Shown here piece by piece: positions 1 through 5,170 of a stretch of DNA of 7,510 nt. Source of the stretch: JBAYNW01 sp041678605. GTDB lineage: Bacteria; Cyanobacteriota; Vampirovibrionia; Gastranaerophilales; Gastranaerophilaceae. The translations under genes were made by a program, and so were the position numbers. The number at the start of each line of letters is the position of its first letter. The stretch's first letter is position 1. The stretch is taken from positions 1-7,510 of the forward strand of contig JBAYNW010000049.1 in NCBI GenBank assembly GCA_041678605.1. Direction: 5' to 3'. The notes beneath the pieces are model-generated. The model saw only the letters and a list, made by a program, of their open reading frames with translations. It made no database searches and was not told where the DNA came from.

Positions 1-123
1 AAAAAAGGAAATTGGGAATTGGAAATGGGTAATTGAGAAGTTTTAATTTTTTTGTTGCACTTAATCACTTAATCACCCAGTCACTTAATCACTTCGTAAA
101 AAGCCGTTCGACCTTTCAACCCT
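1..123 (-). repeat. Composite intergenic repeat, copy 1 (inverted)
   Basis: This is the exact reverse complement of 7388-7510 over all 123 bases, and its first ~107 bases of the shared core also match copy 2 at 3135-3241. It contains a 7-nt periodic array (5-32, units such as TTGGGAA and TTGGAAA), an AT-rich spacer, and an 8-nt array (53-92: TGTTGCAC, TTAATCAC, TTAATCAC, CCAGTCAC, TTAATCAC), then AAAAAGCCG and two or more units of the GTTGAAAG type. It has no open frame of note and no terminal inverted repeats, so it does not look like a simple MITE. The window begins inside it. Confidence 0.93.
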
Positions 124-137
124 GTTAATTCTATAAG

Positions 138-162
138 AATTGTTAACATAACTAAAACAATT
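138..162. promoter_or_regulatory. Inverted repeat, possible operator of the GH35 unit
   Basis: AATTGTT at 138-144 and AACAATT at 156-162 are perfect 7-bp inverted arms separated by 11 bases. The right arm touches the -35-like box at 162-167, a position where a repressor could block transcription of the GH35 gene. The arms are AT-rich and short, so chance cannot be excluded, and no matching regulator is encoded nearby. Confidence 0.3.
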
Positions 163-190
163 TGCCAAATTTAAAAAATTGTTGCAAAAT
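162..190 (+). promoter_or_regulatory. Putative sigma70 promoter of the GH35 gene
   Basis: TTGCCA (162-167, 5 of 6 to TTGACA) is followed after 17 bases by CAAAAT (185-190, 4 of 6 to TATAAT). The predicted transcription start, seven bases past the -10 box, is base 197, which is the A of the ATG. No Shine-Dalgarno sequence precedes that ATG, so leaderless translation is possible. The -10 match is weak. Confidence 0.4.
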
Positions 191-196
191 AGACTA

Positions 197-2671
197 ATGC
201 AGATAAGTTTTGATAAAAATTCTTTGATAGTTGATGGAAATCGTGTGTTTATAAGAAGCGGGGCGTTTCATTATTTCAGAACACCCGGCATCGGGTTGGC
301 AAAAGACAGGTTTATGAAACTTAAAGCCGCAGGCTACAACACAGTTGATATTTATTTCAATGCGAATTATCATTCAAAAAAAGAACATGAATACGATTTC
401 GTAGGGCGGGATTGCTATCCCGCCGAACAAGGGTTTGAAGATATAAAAAATGTCAGAAAGGTTTTGCAATGTGCGAAAGATGTCGGGCTTTTCGTAATCG
501 CACGTCCCGGGCCATTCATTAACGCCGAAGTCAACGCCGGCGGTCTGCCGTTTTGGCTTTTGAGAGATAAAAAGGTAATCCCCAGAAACAAAATCGGCTC
601 TGAATATCACTATTCGCCAAAATACATGGAATTCATCAAAGACTGGTACGATAACATTATTCCGATTATAAGGGATTTTGATAACGTAATTGCGTTTCAG
701 ATAGAAAACGAATATGCGACCGACGAAATGGATGAGGGCTACATGAGAGAGCTTTATCAAATGGCTCGAGAGTGTGGAATAACCTGCCCGATTTTTCACA
801 ATGATGCTTATCACGCAGGACTTTGGGCTGATATTGTGGATATTTACGCAGATGACATTTACCCTTACATAAATCCTAATCAAAATTGGAAGCAGGACCA
901 CTTTTGTTTCGATACGCTTGACAATATTGAAGATACGGTCCGCTGTTTTAAGGAAGATGCACCGATTTTCATTGCAGAAATGCAGGGCGGCTGGTTTGAC
1001 AAGTGGGATGGAATCGGCTACAAGGCAATGAGAGAGTTGCTTGGCGGCGAACACATTAATATAGTTACCAAAACCGCCATATCACAAGGGGTTACGATGT
1101 TTAATCACTATATGGCCGTCGGCGGAACCTCCTGGGATGATTTGGCGTGCGACGAAGTTTATACAAGTTACGATTTCTGCTCCGGGATTGACGAATACGG
1201 GAATATTCAGCCGAATTTTTACAAAGCAAAAGCGATAAATTATTTACTGCAATCTTTCGGGCTTGAAAACACAGGCGAAAGAGAAAATCTTGATTTGGGC
1301 GAAAATATTTACGCCGTAAGGCGAAAAGATTACGGCAATAAATGTAATTGGCTGTTTGTGAGAAATATGAATAATTCACCAACCAACATAACCTTTAAGC
1401 CTTTAAGCCTTTCAGCTTTTCAGCCATACGATATGAAAATTATGCCCGAAAATTTGCAATTGAACGCCTGCAAAATTGAGTTTTCGGACGTCGAAATCTT
1501 TGCAAGGGTTAAAAACGGCACTGAAGAAGTGCTTTTTATGATTGCGGATAAGGATGCAAATATTTATTTGGATATAAATGGCAAAGCCGTTACGGTTTCA
1601 GGCGACAAAAAGGATTACGACAATTTGAAATACGAAAAAGACGGAAAAACTACGCAATTTTTGTTTATCTCACCTGAACTTGCATACAGGACTTGGGTTG
1701 TGGATGATACGGTAGTTTTTAATGCTGATTTTGTCTATTCAAGCGGTAGAATTGCGATAAGCAAAACCACTGAAATAGCTTATTTTGACCTTGTAAACGG
1801 ATTTTCTAAAAAATATTTTAAATTTCAGGAGGAAGATAAAACAATCGGGCTGAAAGATTTTGACGTAACCTTTTGCGGTCCCGAGATTGATTTTGATTAT
1901 GATTATTCTAATTGGAAGGCAGTAGGCGGCGTAAATAAAGCTTTTTCACCGGATGCACTTTCGGTAGGCATGTATGATGAATTTGTCTGGTACAAAGCAA
2001 AAATCCCGAATAATTTAGAAGAAATTACGCTGAGTGCAAGGCATCTTTTTGCGGTTTATATCAACGGTAAGGAGGTTTTGAACCGAAACAGCTACAAATA
2101 TGAAAAGCTTCAGCAGATTGAGGAAACTATCTCAATTCCTTTGGATAAAAATATTTTAAGCAAGGAGCAAAACGAATTGACCATTCTGGTGCAGAATTTG
2201 GGGTTTGACAAGGGATTTTCGGGGGATACAAATTATCCGCGGGGACTTGTGGAATTCAGCACAAAGCCTGAATGTAAAATAGATTTTTACGTGCGGGATA
2301 AACTTTCCATTGAAAAAGGTGATTTTTCCGAGAGCGAAAGCCCTTATTTGGTAAAGCTTTCAACCACTTTTGATGTGGAATTTAAAGATAACGTGGTTTT
2401 TTCAAAATATTTGTCTTTAAAAAACTTCCCTTACGACAGGGCGACGATATTTTTAAACGGGGTTAAGATAGGGCGGTATTTAAAAAACAACAAAAACGAA
2501 TCTTTGCAGGAAAAATTTTATTTGATTAATACTTTCCTGAAACCTCAAAACACGCTTGACGTGGTCATTTGGGAAAAAGCTTCCAACATAAAAACGCCAT
2601 GGGACTTTAAATTTGAAATGAAACGTGTTATAATGCAAGTGGGTAATGAAAGAATTCACCAATTGTACTAA
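197..2671 (+). CDS. Glycoside hydrolase family 35 (beta-galactosidase-type)
   Basis: An 824-residue exo-acting retaining glycosidase that should release terminal galactose (or a related sugar) from the non-reducing end of oligosaccharides. The catalytic (beta/alpha)8 barrel fills roughly residues 8-330: SGAFHYFR (21-28), the family signature RPGPFINAEVNAGGLPFWL (103-121), IENEY with the acid/base Glu172, and AEMQGGWFDKW with the nucleophile Glu261. Beta-sandwich and galactose-binding-like domains follow (about 590-670, and the C-terminus with FLNGVKIGRY near 752-761), giving the usual large-bacterial GH35 size. There is no signal peptide, so it probably acts in the cytoplasm on imported sugars. 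I chose the ATG at 197 because GH35 homology starts just after it; a TTG at 179 would add six residues. Neither has a Shine-Dalgarno site. The next gene follows after 46 bases. Exact specificity (beta-galactosidase or exo-beta-glucosaminidase, both known in GH35) cannot be read from the sequence. Confidence 0.92.
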   Translation: MQISFDKNSLIVDGNRVFIRSGAFHYFRTPGIGLAKDRFMKLKAAGYNTVDIYFNANYHSKKEHEYDFVGRDCYPAEQGFEDIKNVRKVLQCAKDVGLFVIARPGPFINAEVNAGGLPFWLLRDKKVIPRNKIGSEYHYSPKYMEFIKDWYDNIIPIIRDFDNVIAFQIENEYATDEMDEGYMRELYQMARECGITCPIFHNDAYHAGLWADIVDIYADDIYPYINPNQNWKQDHFCFDTLDNIEDTVRCFKEDAPIFIAEMQGGWFDKWDGIGYKAMRELLGGEHINIVTKTAISQGVTMFNHYMAVGGTSWDDLACDEVYTSYDFCSGIDEYGNIQPNFYKAKAINYLLQSFGLENTGERENLDLGENIYAVRRKDYGNKCNWLFVRNMNNSPTNITFKPLSLSAFQPYDMKIMPENLQLNACKIEFSDVEIFARVKNGTEEVLFMIADKDANIYLDINGKAVTVSGDKKDYDNLKYEKDGKTTQFLFISPELAYRTWVVDDTVVFNADFVYSSGRIAISKTTEIAYFDLVNGFSKKYFKFQEEDKTIGLKDFDVTFCGPEIDFDYDYSNWKAVGGVNKAFSPDALSVGMYDEFVWYKAKIPNNLEEITLSARHLFAVYINGKEVLNRNSYKYEKLQQIEETISIPLDKNILSKEQNELTILVQNLGFDKGFSGDTNYPRGLVEFSTKPECKIDFYVRDKLSIEKGDFSESESPYLVKLSTTFDVEFKDNVVFSKYLSLKNFPYDRATIFLNGVKIGRYLKNNKNESLQEKFYLINTFLKPQNTLDVVIWEKASNIKTPWDFKFEMKRVIMQVGNERIHQLY
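2606..2634 (+). promoter_or_regulatory. Extended -10 promoter inside the GH35 3' end
   Basis: A perfect TATAAT (2629-2634) is preceded by TG at 2626-2627, making an extended -10 element, with TTTAAA (2606-2611, 4 of 6) 17 bases upstream. The predicted start near 2641 would give the 124-aa gene its own transcript with a leader of about 77 bases and a strong ribosome binding site. It lies in coding sequence, so the TATAAT might be fortuitous. Confidence 0.45.
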
Positions 2672-2717
2672 GCAAGTTGATTACCCCATTACCTCAACTC
2701 TATTTAAGGAGCATCCT

Positions 2718-3092
2718 ATGAGCATTATCCCCGAGTTTTTGATTAAACGTGTTTACAAAAAAGGGTCTTTGAAGCAAACCGATGACGGAGTATGTTTTGA
2801 TTTAAAAAATGTTTTGGGTCCGGGATTTATCAGCGGATTCAGTTTTGTCAAAATCAACGATGCAATTTTCGGGGCGGACAAGGTAAAACTTGTTACGCAA
2901 GGCACCGAAATCCCAGCAGAGGAAGTCAGCGAAGAGCATCCGATTAGTTTTCGTTTAGGACAGGAAGGAACTTTGATTTTGCAAGGAGCAAAATGCCTGA
3001 AAGATGGGATTAATCAGATAATCATTGAATTGATGAACCCCGAAGCAGGCAAGGTCAAATTTTCCCTGTCAGACGATTTTCAGGCCGCGTAG
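2718..3092 (+). CDS. Conserved-looking protein of unknown function, 124 aa
   Basis: I do not recognise this protein. The ATG at 2718 is favoured over an in-frame ATG at 2646 because AAGGAG (2706-2711) sits six bases before it, and the 2646 start would overlap the GH35 gene by 26 bases. The product begins MSIIPEFLIKRVYKKGSLK, followed by DGVCFDLKNVLGPGFISGF (residues 23-41). It alternates short hydrophobic runs with charged turns, as a single beta-rich domain would. It has no signal peptide, membrane segment or zinc motif. It follows GH35 in the same direction, so it may be cotranscribed, and a TATAAT inside the end of GH35 could also drive it alone. A role in handling sugar or as an accessory to GH35 is only a guess from position. 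Confidence 0.8.
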   Translation: MSIIPEFLIKRVYKKGSLKQTDDGVCFDLKNVLGPGFISGFSFVKINDAIFGADKVKLVTQGTEIPAEEVSEEHPISFRLGQEGTLILQGAKCLKDGINQIIIELMNPEAGKVKFSLSDDFQAA

Positions 3093-3096
3093 CATT

Positions 3097-3246
3097 AAGT
3101 TGATAAGTTGATAAGTTGAACCGGTCGAATGGTTGAACGGCTTTTTACGAAGTGATTAAGTGACTGGGTGATTAAGTGATTAAGTGCAACAAAAAAATTA
3201 AAACTTCTCAATTACCCATTTCCAATTCCCAATTTCCTTTTCCCCC
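3097..3246 (+). repeat. Composite intergenic repeat, copy 2
   Basis: Bases 3135-3241 match copy 3 (7402-7508) exactly and copy 1 in inverse. Upstream it differs, but keeps the same 8-nt rhythm: GTTGATAA twice, GTTGAACC, GGTCGAAT, GGTTGAAC (3099-3138, all in register). After GGCTTTTTACGAA come GTGATTAA, GTGACTGG, GTGATTAA, GTGATTAA, GTGCAACA (3152-3191). After an A/T-rich spacer comes a 7-nt array TTACCCA, TTTCCAA, TTCCCAA, TTTCCTT, TTCCCCC (3212-3246) that ends exactly against the higA stop codon. It fills the whole gap between the GH35 unit and higBA. Confidence 0.92.
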
Positions 3247-3531
3247 TTACCCGCATAAAGCCCGCACGTCCATGCCGTCGTAGAGTTGTTTGGCGTTCCA
3301 CAGGTCGTACTCCATCTGCATTCCAAGCCACAATTCGGGCGTTGTTTTAAACGCATGGGCAAATTTTATGGCCATGTTTGATGATATTCCGGCTTTTGCA
3401 TTCACAATAGCCGAAATAGTTGCACGTCTTACCCCCAATGCTCTGGCTAAGGTCGTTACGCTTACATTCAGCGGTTCCATATAAAGATTTTTTAAAACTT
3501 CTCCCGGGTGAGGGGGATTGTACATTTCCAT
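3247..3531 (-). CDS. higA: HigA-family antitoxin (XRE helix-turn-helix)
   Basis: A 94-residue antitoxin of the HigA addiction-module family. It binds and neutralises HigB and normally represses its own operon as a dimer. The family opening YNPPHPGEVLK is at residues 4-14. The helix-turn-helix spans about 23-47 (VSVTTLARALGVRRATISAIVN), and the family ending TPELWLGMQMEYDLWNAK is at 64-81. Length is normal. ATG at 3531 is supported by GAAAGG (3539-3544) seven bases upstream, just behind the higB stop codon; the 14-base gap to higB and the toxin-first order are typical of higBA. The stop codon at 3247-3249 directly abuts repeat copy 2. Function is secure at family level; the regulatory role here is inferred from the family. 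Confidence 0.93.
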   Translation of the reverse strand: MEMYNPPHPGEVLKNLYMEPLNVSVTTLARALGVRRATISAIVNAKAGISSNMAIKFAHAFKTTPELWLGMQMEYDLWNAKQLYDGMDVRALCG

Positions 3532-3545
3532 GTTTTTGCCTTTCG

Positions 3546-3824
3546 TTAGTGGTAATCTTCGTAATTTAAAATATAGGCATCGCCATTTTTAAATTCAAAT
3601 GTTATTCGCCAGTTTGCCCTGACCGTGACTGAATAAATTCCTTTTCTTTCGCCTTTTAATTCATGCAAATTTGAGCCTATGAAATTTATATCGTCTATGA
3701 TTTTTGCTCTGTGTATAACGAGCAAAATCATTCTGATTCTGTCGACATGTTCATGATTTAATTTTGAAACAATGCCCTTTGTAAATAACTTTTCCAGACC
3801 TTTGTGCTTGAATGACTTAATCAT
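3546..3824 (-). CDS. higB: HigB-family toxin (RelE/ParE superfamily mRNA interferase)
   Basis: A 92-residue toxin. Family members cut mRNA on the ribosome and stop translation until bound by HigA. The sequence carries the family hallmarks: MIKSFKHKGLEKLF at the start, LNHEHVDRI (22-30), LHELKGERKGIYSVTV (53-68), NWRITFEF (71-78) and the C-terminal NYEDYH (87-92). No hallmark is missing, so it should be intact. The ATG at 3824 is chosen because MIKSF is the usual family start; an upstream in-frame ATG at 3842 would add six atypical residues. There is no Shine-Dalgarno site, but a strong promoter lies just upstream with its predicted start on the A of this ATG. It forms a two-gene operon with higA. 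Confidence 0.93.
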   Translation of the reverse strand: MIKSFKHKGLEKLFTKGIVSKLNHEHVDRIRMILLVIHRAKIIDDINFIGSNLHELKGERKGIYSVTVRANWRITFEFKNGDAYILNYEDYH

Positions 3825-3830
3825 ATTTCT

Positions 3831-3859
3831 ATGATAACACATTTATTGTACGTTGTCAA
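3831..3859 (-). promoter_or_regulatory. Strong sigma70 promoter of higBA
   Basis: On the minus strand, TTGACA (3859-3854, perfect) and TATCAT (3836-3831, 5 of 6) are separated by exactly 17 bases. The predicted transcription start is base 3824, the first base of the higB ATG, implying a leaderless mRNA. The match is the best in the window along with that of the pilin gene. Confidence 0.75.
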
Positions 3860-3872
3860 GGTACAGCGTACA
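3847..3872. promoter_or_regulatory. Operator-like TGTAC/GTACA half-sites over the higBA -35 box
   Basis: TGTACG (3847-3852) pairs with CGTACA (3867-3872) as 6-bp inverted arms. A third half-site GTACA lies at 3861-3865 and makes a tighter inverted pair with 3847-3851 on either side of the -35 box. HigA-type antitoxins usually bind short palindromes overlapping their promoter, so this is the likely autoregulatory operator. Binding itself is inferred. Confidence 0.5.
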
Positions 3873-3905
3873 CCTTTATGGCAAGTGCATTAAAAAAGTG
3901 ATTTT

Positions 3906-4127
3906 TTACAATCTAAAATCAACCAGAGCGGAAACTTCCATGTCAAAGGCTTTGGCGAGTTTTGACAGGGTTGAAAACCGCACATCATTTTTCCCACATT
4001 CAAGCAAGCTTATTGAACGCATGCTTAAATCAGAAGCTTCTGCAAGTTTTTCTTGTGACCAATGCCTTTTCATCCGTTCATACTTAATTTTATTGCCTAA
4101 TTTTAAATGTATGTCATTATGTTGCAT
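3906..4127 (-). CDS. XRE-family transcriptional regulator, 73 aa
   Basis: A stand-alone helix-turn-helix DNA-binding protein of the Cro/CI (XRE) type. The domain fills nearly the whole chain: LGNKIKYERMKRHWSQEKLAE (10-30) carries helices 1-2, ASDLSMRSISLLECGKN (31-47) carries the recognition helix and turn, and FSTLSKLAKAFDMEVSALVD (51-70) the last helices. There is no ligand or partner domain. The ATG at 4127 is preferred: a TACAAT -10-like box (4139-4134) places the transcription start on that A, while an in-frame ATG at 4151 would begin upstream of that box. It is divergent from the pilin gene, whose promoter carries an inverted repeat this protein might bind. It is not an antitoxin by arrangement: the neighbouring higBA is complete, though it runs in the same direction 81 bases further on. 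Confidence 0.85.
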   Translation of the reverse strand: MQHNDIHLKLGNKIKYERMKRHWSQEKLAEASDLSMRSISLLECGKNDVRFSTLSKLAKAFDMEVSALVDFRL

Positions 4128-4144
4128 TGTTTTATTGTAATAAC

Positions 4145-4173
4145 TTGACAAAAAACAATCTATGAAATAATAT
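4145..4173 (+). promoter_or_regulatory. Strong sigma70 promoter of the pilin-like gene
   Basis: TTGACA (4145-4150, perfect) is followed after 17 bases by TAATAT (4168-4173, 4 of 6). The predicted start is base 4180, two bases before the ATG at 4182 and about 62 before the alternative ATG at 4242. The -35 box lies upstream of the XRE gene's likely start, so the two divergent promoters share the same short region. Confidence 0.6.
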
Positions 4174-4198
4174 TTATTATTATGAACATTATTTCATA
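4161..4198. promoter_or_regulatory. 11-bp inverted repeat across the pilin -10 box
   Basis: TATGAAATAAT (4161-4171) and ATTATTTCATA (4188-4198) are perfect inverted arms separated by 16 bases. The left arm overlaps the -10 box and the right arm lies just past the predicted start, so the left arm would not be in the mRNA. This favours a DNA operator rather than an RNA hairpin. The divergent XRE regulator is the obvious candidate to bind it. Confidence 0.5.
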
Positions 4199-4931
4199 TA
4201 AATGTAAAGAATATCATAAAAATTACCGGAATAAGCCGGGTATGTTGGTCCAACGGCATGGCTTTACCTTAACGGGTAAAAACAAGGTGGGCTTTAGCCA
4301 CTCGGAGCAGGGTTTTTCGCTTGTGGAAGTGCTGATAACGTTGAGTATAATAGGCATGGTTGCGGCAATGACCCTGCCCAATTTGTTGAATCAAGCTAAT
4401 GATGCCGAATTAAAAGCTAAATGGAAAAAAGAATATTCTCAGCTGGAGCAGGTTTCAAGATTGTTCTTGCAGGAAAACTCGACGCTCTTGGGAGTTTCCA
4501 ACTATGCTGACTCATTTAAAACTTACTATAAGGTCACAAAATATTGTGCTAACCATGCCTCTGCCGAGGGTTGCTGGGTTGAATCAGGACAAAATCTCTT
4601 TTTTAATAAAGCGGTTGCAGGAATTCCCGACAATTTATCTGCTAATAAAGATCTCGGGTCAGGGCAAGGCTTTGTTTTGCTTGATGGGACAACGTTTTCG
4701 ACTTATGGCTATTGGTCGGCAGCATGTAATTACCGAGGTTACATTTGTGGATGGATACTGATTGACGTAAACGGATTTAAAAAGCCTAACACTGTTGGCA
4801 GGGATGTTTTTGGAGTGTGGGTTTTTCCTGATAAAATCAGTCCTATGGGAATAACGAATTACAATTACCCTTTTGCAGGGCAATGTGCCGACACGGGGTA
4901 TGGTTGCTCGGCAGAGTATTTGTATAAGTAG
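4182..4931 (+). CDS. Type IV pilin-like / type II secretion pseudopilin protein
   Basis: A secreted or surface filament subunit with a class III prepilin signal. With the 4182 start (249 aa) the peptidase site is Gly44/Phe45 in SEQG-FSLVEVLITLSIIGMV, with the conserved Glu at +5 (Glu49) and a hydrophobic helix at 45-66. Mature length is 205 residues. The globular part has six cysteines (122, 131, 182, 189, 235, 242) that could form three disulfides. It also has a C-terminal motif DVNGFKKPNTVGRDVFGVW (195-213), recalling repeated motifs in pilin-like proteins of gut Melainabacteria. Start choice is uncertain: 4182 fits a leaderless mRNA, and 4242 would give a 24-residue leader, but neither has a Shine-Dalgarno site. 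A second GFTL at residues 27-30 precedes the real cleavage site. No assembly genes are nearby, so pilus, secretion or competence role cannot be decided. Confidence 0.85.
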   Translation: MNIISYKCKEYHKNYRNKPGMLVQRHGFTLTGKNKVGFSHSEQGFSLVEVLITLSIIGMVAAMTLPNLLNQANDAELKAKWKKEYSQLEQVSRLFLQENSTLLGVSNYADSFKTYYKVTKYCANHASAEGCWVESGQNLFFNKAVAGIPDNLSANKDLGSGQGFVLLDGTTFSTYGYWSAACNYRGYICGWILIDVNGFKKPNTVGRDVFGVWVFPDKISPMGITNYNYPFAGQCADTGYGCSAEYLYK

Positions 4932-4958
4932 GGTTGAGAAGTCACTTTCCTCTGTCAG

Positions 4959-4986
4959 TTCCCAATTTCCTTTTTCCGTTTCACTC
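4959..4986 (+). repeat. Heptanucleotide array, four units
   Basis: TTCCCAA, TTTCCTT, TTTCCGT and TTCACTC follow one another in exact 7-base register. The units belong to the same TTYCCNN family as the array at 5115-5163 and the 7-nt tails of the three long repeats. It lies 27 bases past the pilin stop codon. Confidence 0.7.
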
Positions 4987-4990
4987 TTGC

Positions 4991-5106
4991 TGTCATCCCG
5001 CACCGGTTAGGGCATGGCGGTTGACTTGTGTTATTCATTCTGATGCGGGATCTAATAACAAGGAATTTGGATTGCTTCGTCGCAAAATTGCTCCTCGCAA
5101 CGACAG
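4991..5106. repeat. Interspersed palindromic intergenic repeat
   Basis: Inverted arms ATCCCGCA (4995-5002) and TGCGGGAT (5044-5051) enclose a 41-base loop. The segment 5069-5106, read on the minus strand, is a GTCGTTGCGAGGAGCAA...GACGAAGCAATCC type sequence with a small hairpin. Elements of this look occur between genes in many bacterial genomes and produce spurious ORFs; the name of the family is not certain to me. It sits between the two heptad arrays in the gap where the pilin and diguanylate cyclase genes converge. I see no clear intrinsic terminator in this gap. Confidence 0.6.
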
Positions 5107-5114
5107 GGAATTGC

Positions 5115-5163
5115 TTCCCAATTCCCAATTTCCAATTTCCGTTTCCCGTTTCCCGTTTCCCTT
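5115..5163 (+). repeat. Heptanucleotide array, seven perfect-register units
   Basis: Seven consecutive 7-base units: TTCCCAA, TTCCCAA, TTTCCAA, TTTCCGT, TTCCCGT, TTCCCGT, TTCCCTT. The array ends eight bases from the diguanylate cyclase stop codon. It resembles the short tandemly repeated heptanucleotides known from filamentous cyanobacteria, although the unit differs. It shares its unit with the 7-nt tails of the long repeat copies. Confidence 0.85.
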
Positions 5164-5170
5164 CTGCCCC

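Noticed and set aside
1..123. Terminal inverted repeats of a transposon spanning the window
   Set aside because: No transposase or integrase is encoded, the same repeat also occurs inside the window, and no target duplication can be seen; a dispersed repeat is the simpler reading.
374..1054. 226-codon open frame on the minus strand inside GH35
   Set aside because: It is a shadow of the GH35 gene: its translation has no recognisable domain and the plus-strand frame carries all the GH35 motifs.
3097..3191. CRISPR-like direct repeats
   Set aside because: The repeat units are 8 bases long with no unique spacers between them, so this is a short tandem array.
3891..3908. A/T-only hairpin TAAAAAA-GTGA-TTTTTTA at the end of the XRE gene as a terminator
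   Set aside because: The stem has no G-C pairs and would be too weak for an intrinsic terminator; it also overlaps the stop codon.
4215..4310. Possible c-di-GMP-I (GEMM) riboswitch near the pilin start, because of AAGGTGGG and GCCGGGT segments
   Set aside because: The conserved GEMM parts (CACGCACAGGGCAAACC, GGGACGCAAAGCC and the tetraloop-receptor context) are not present in order, and the region is in frame with the prepilin leader.
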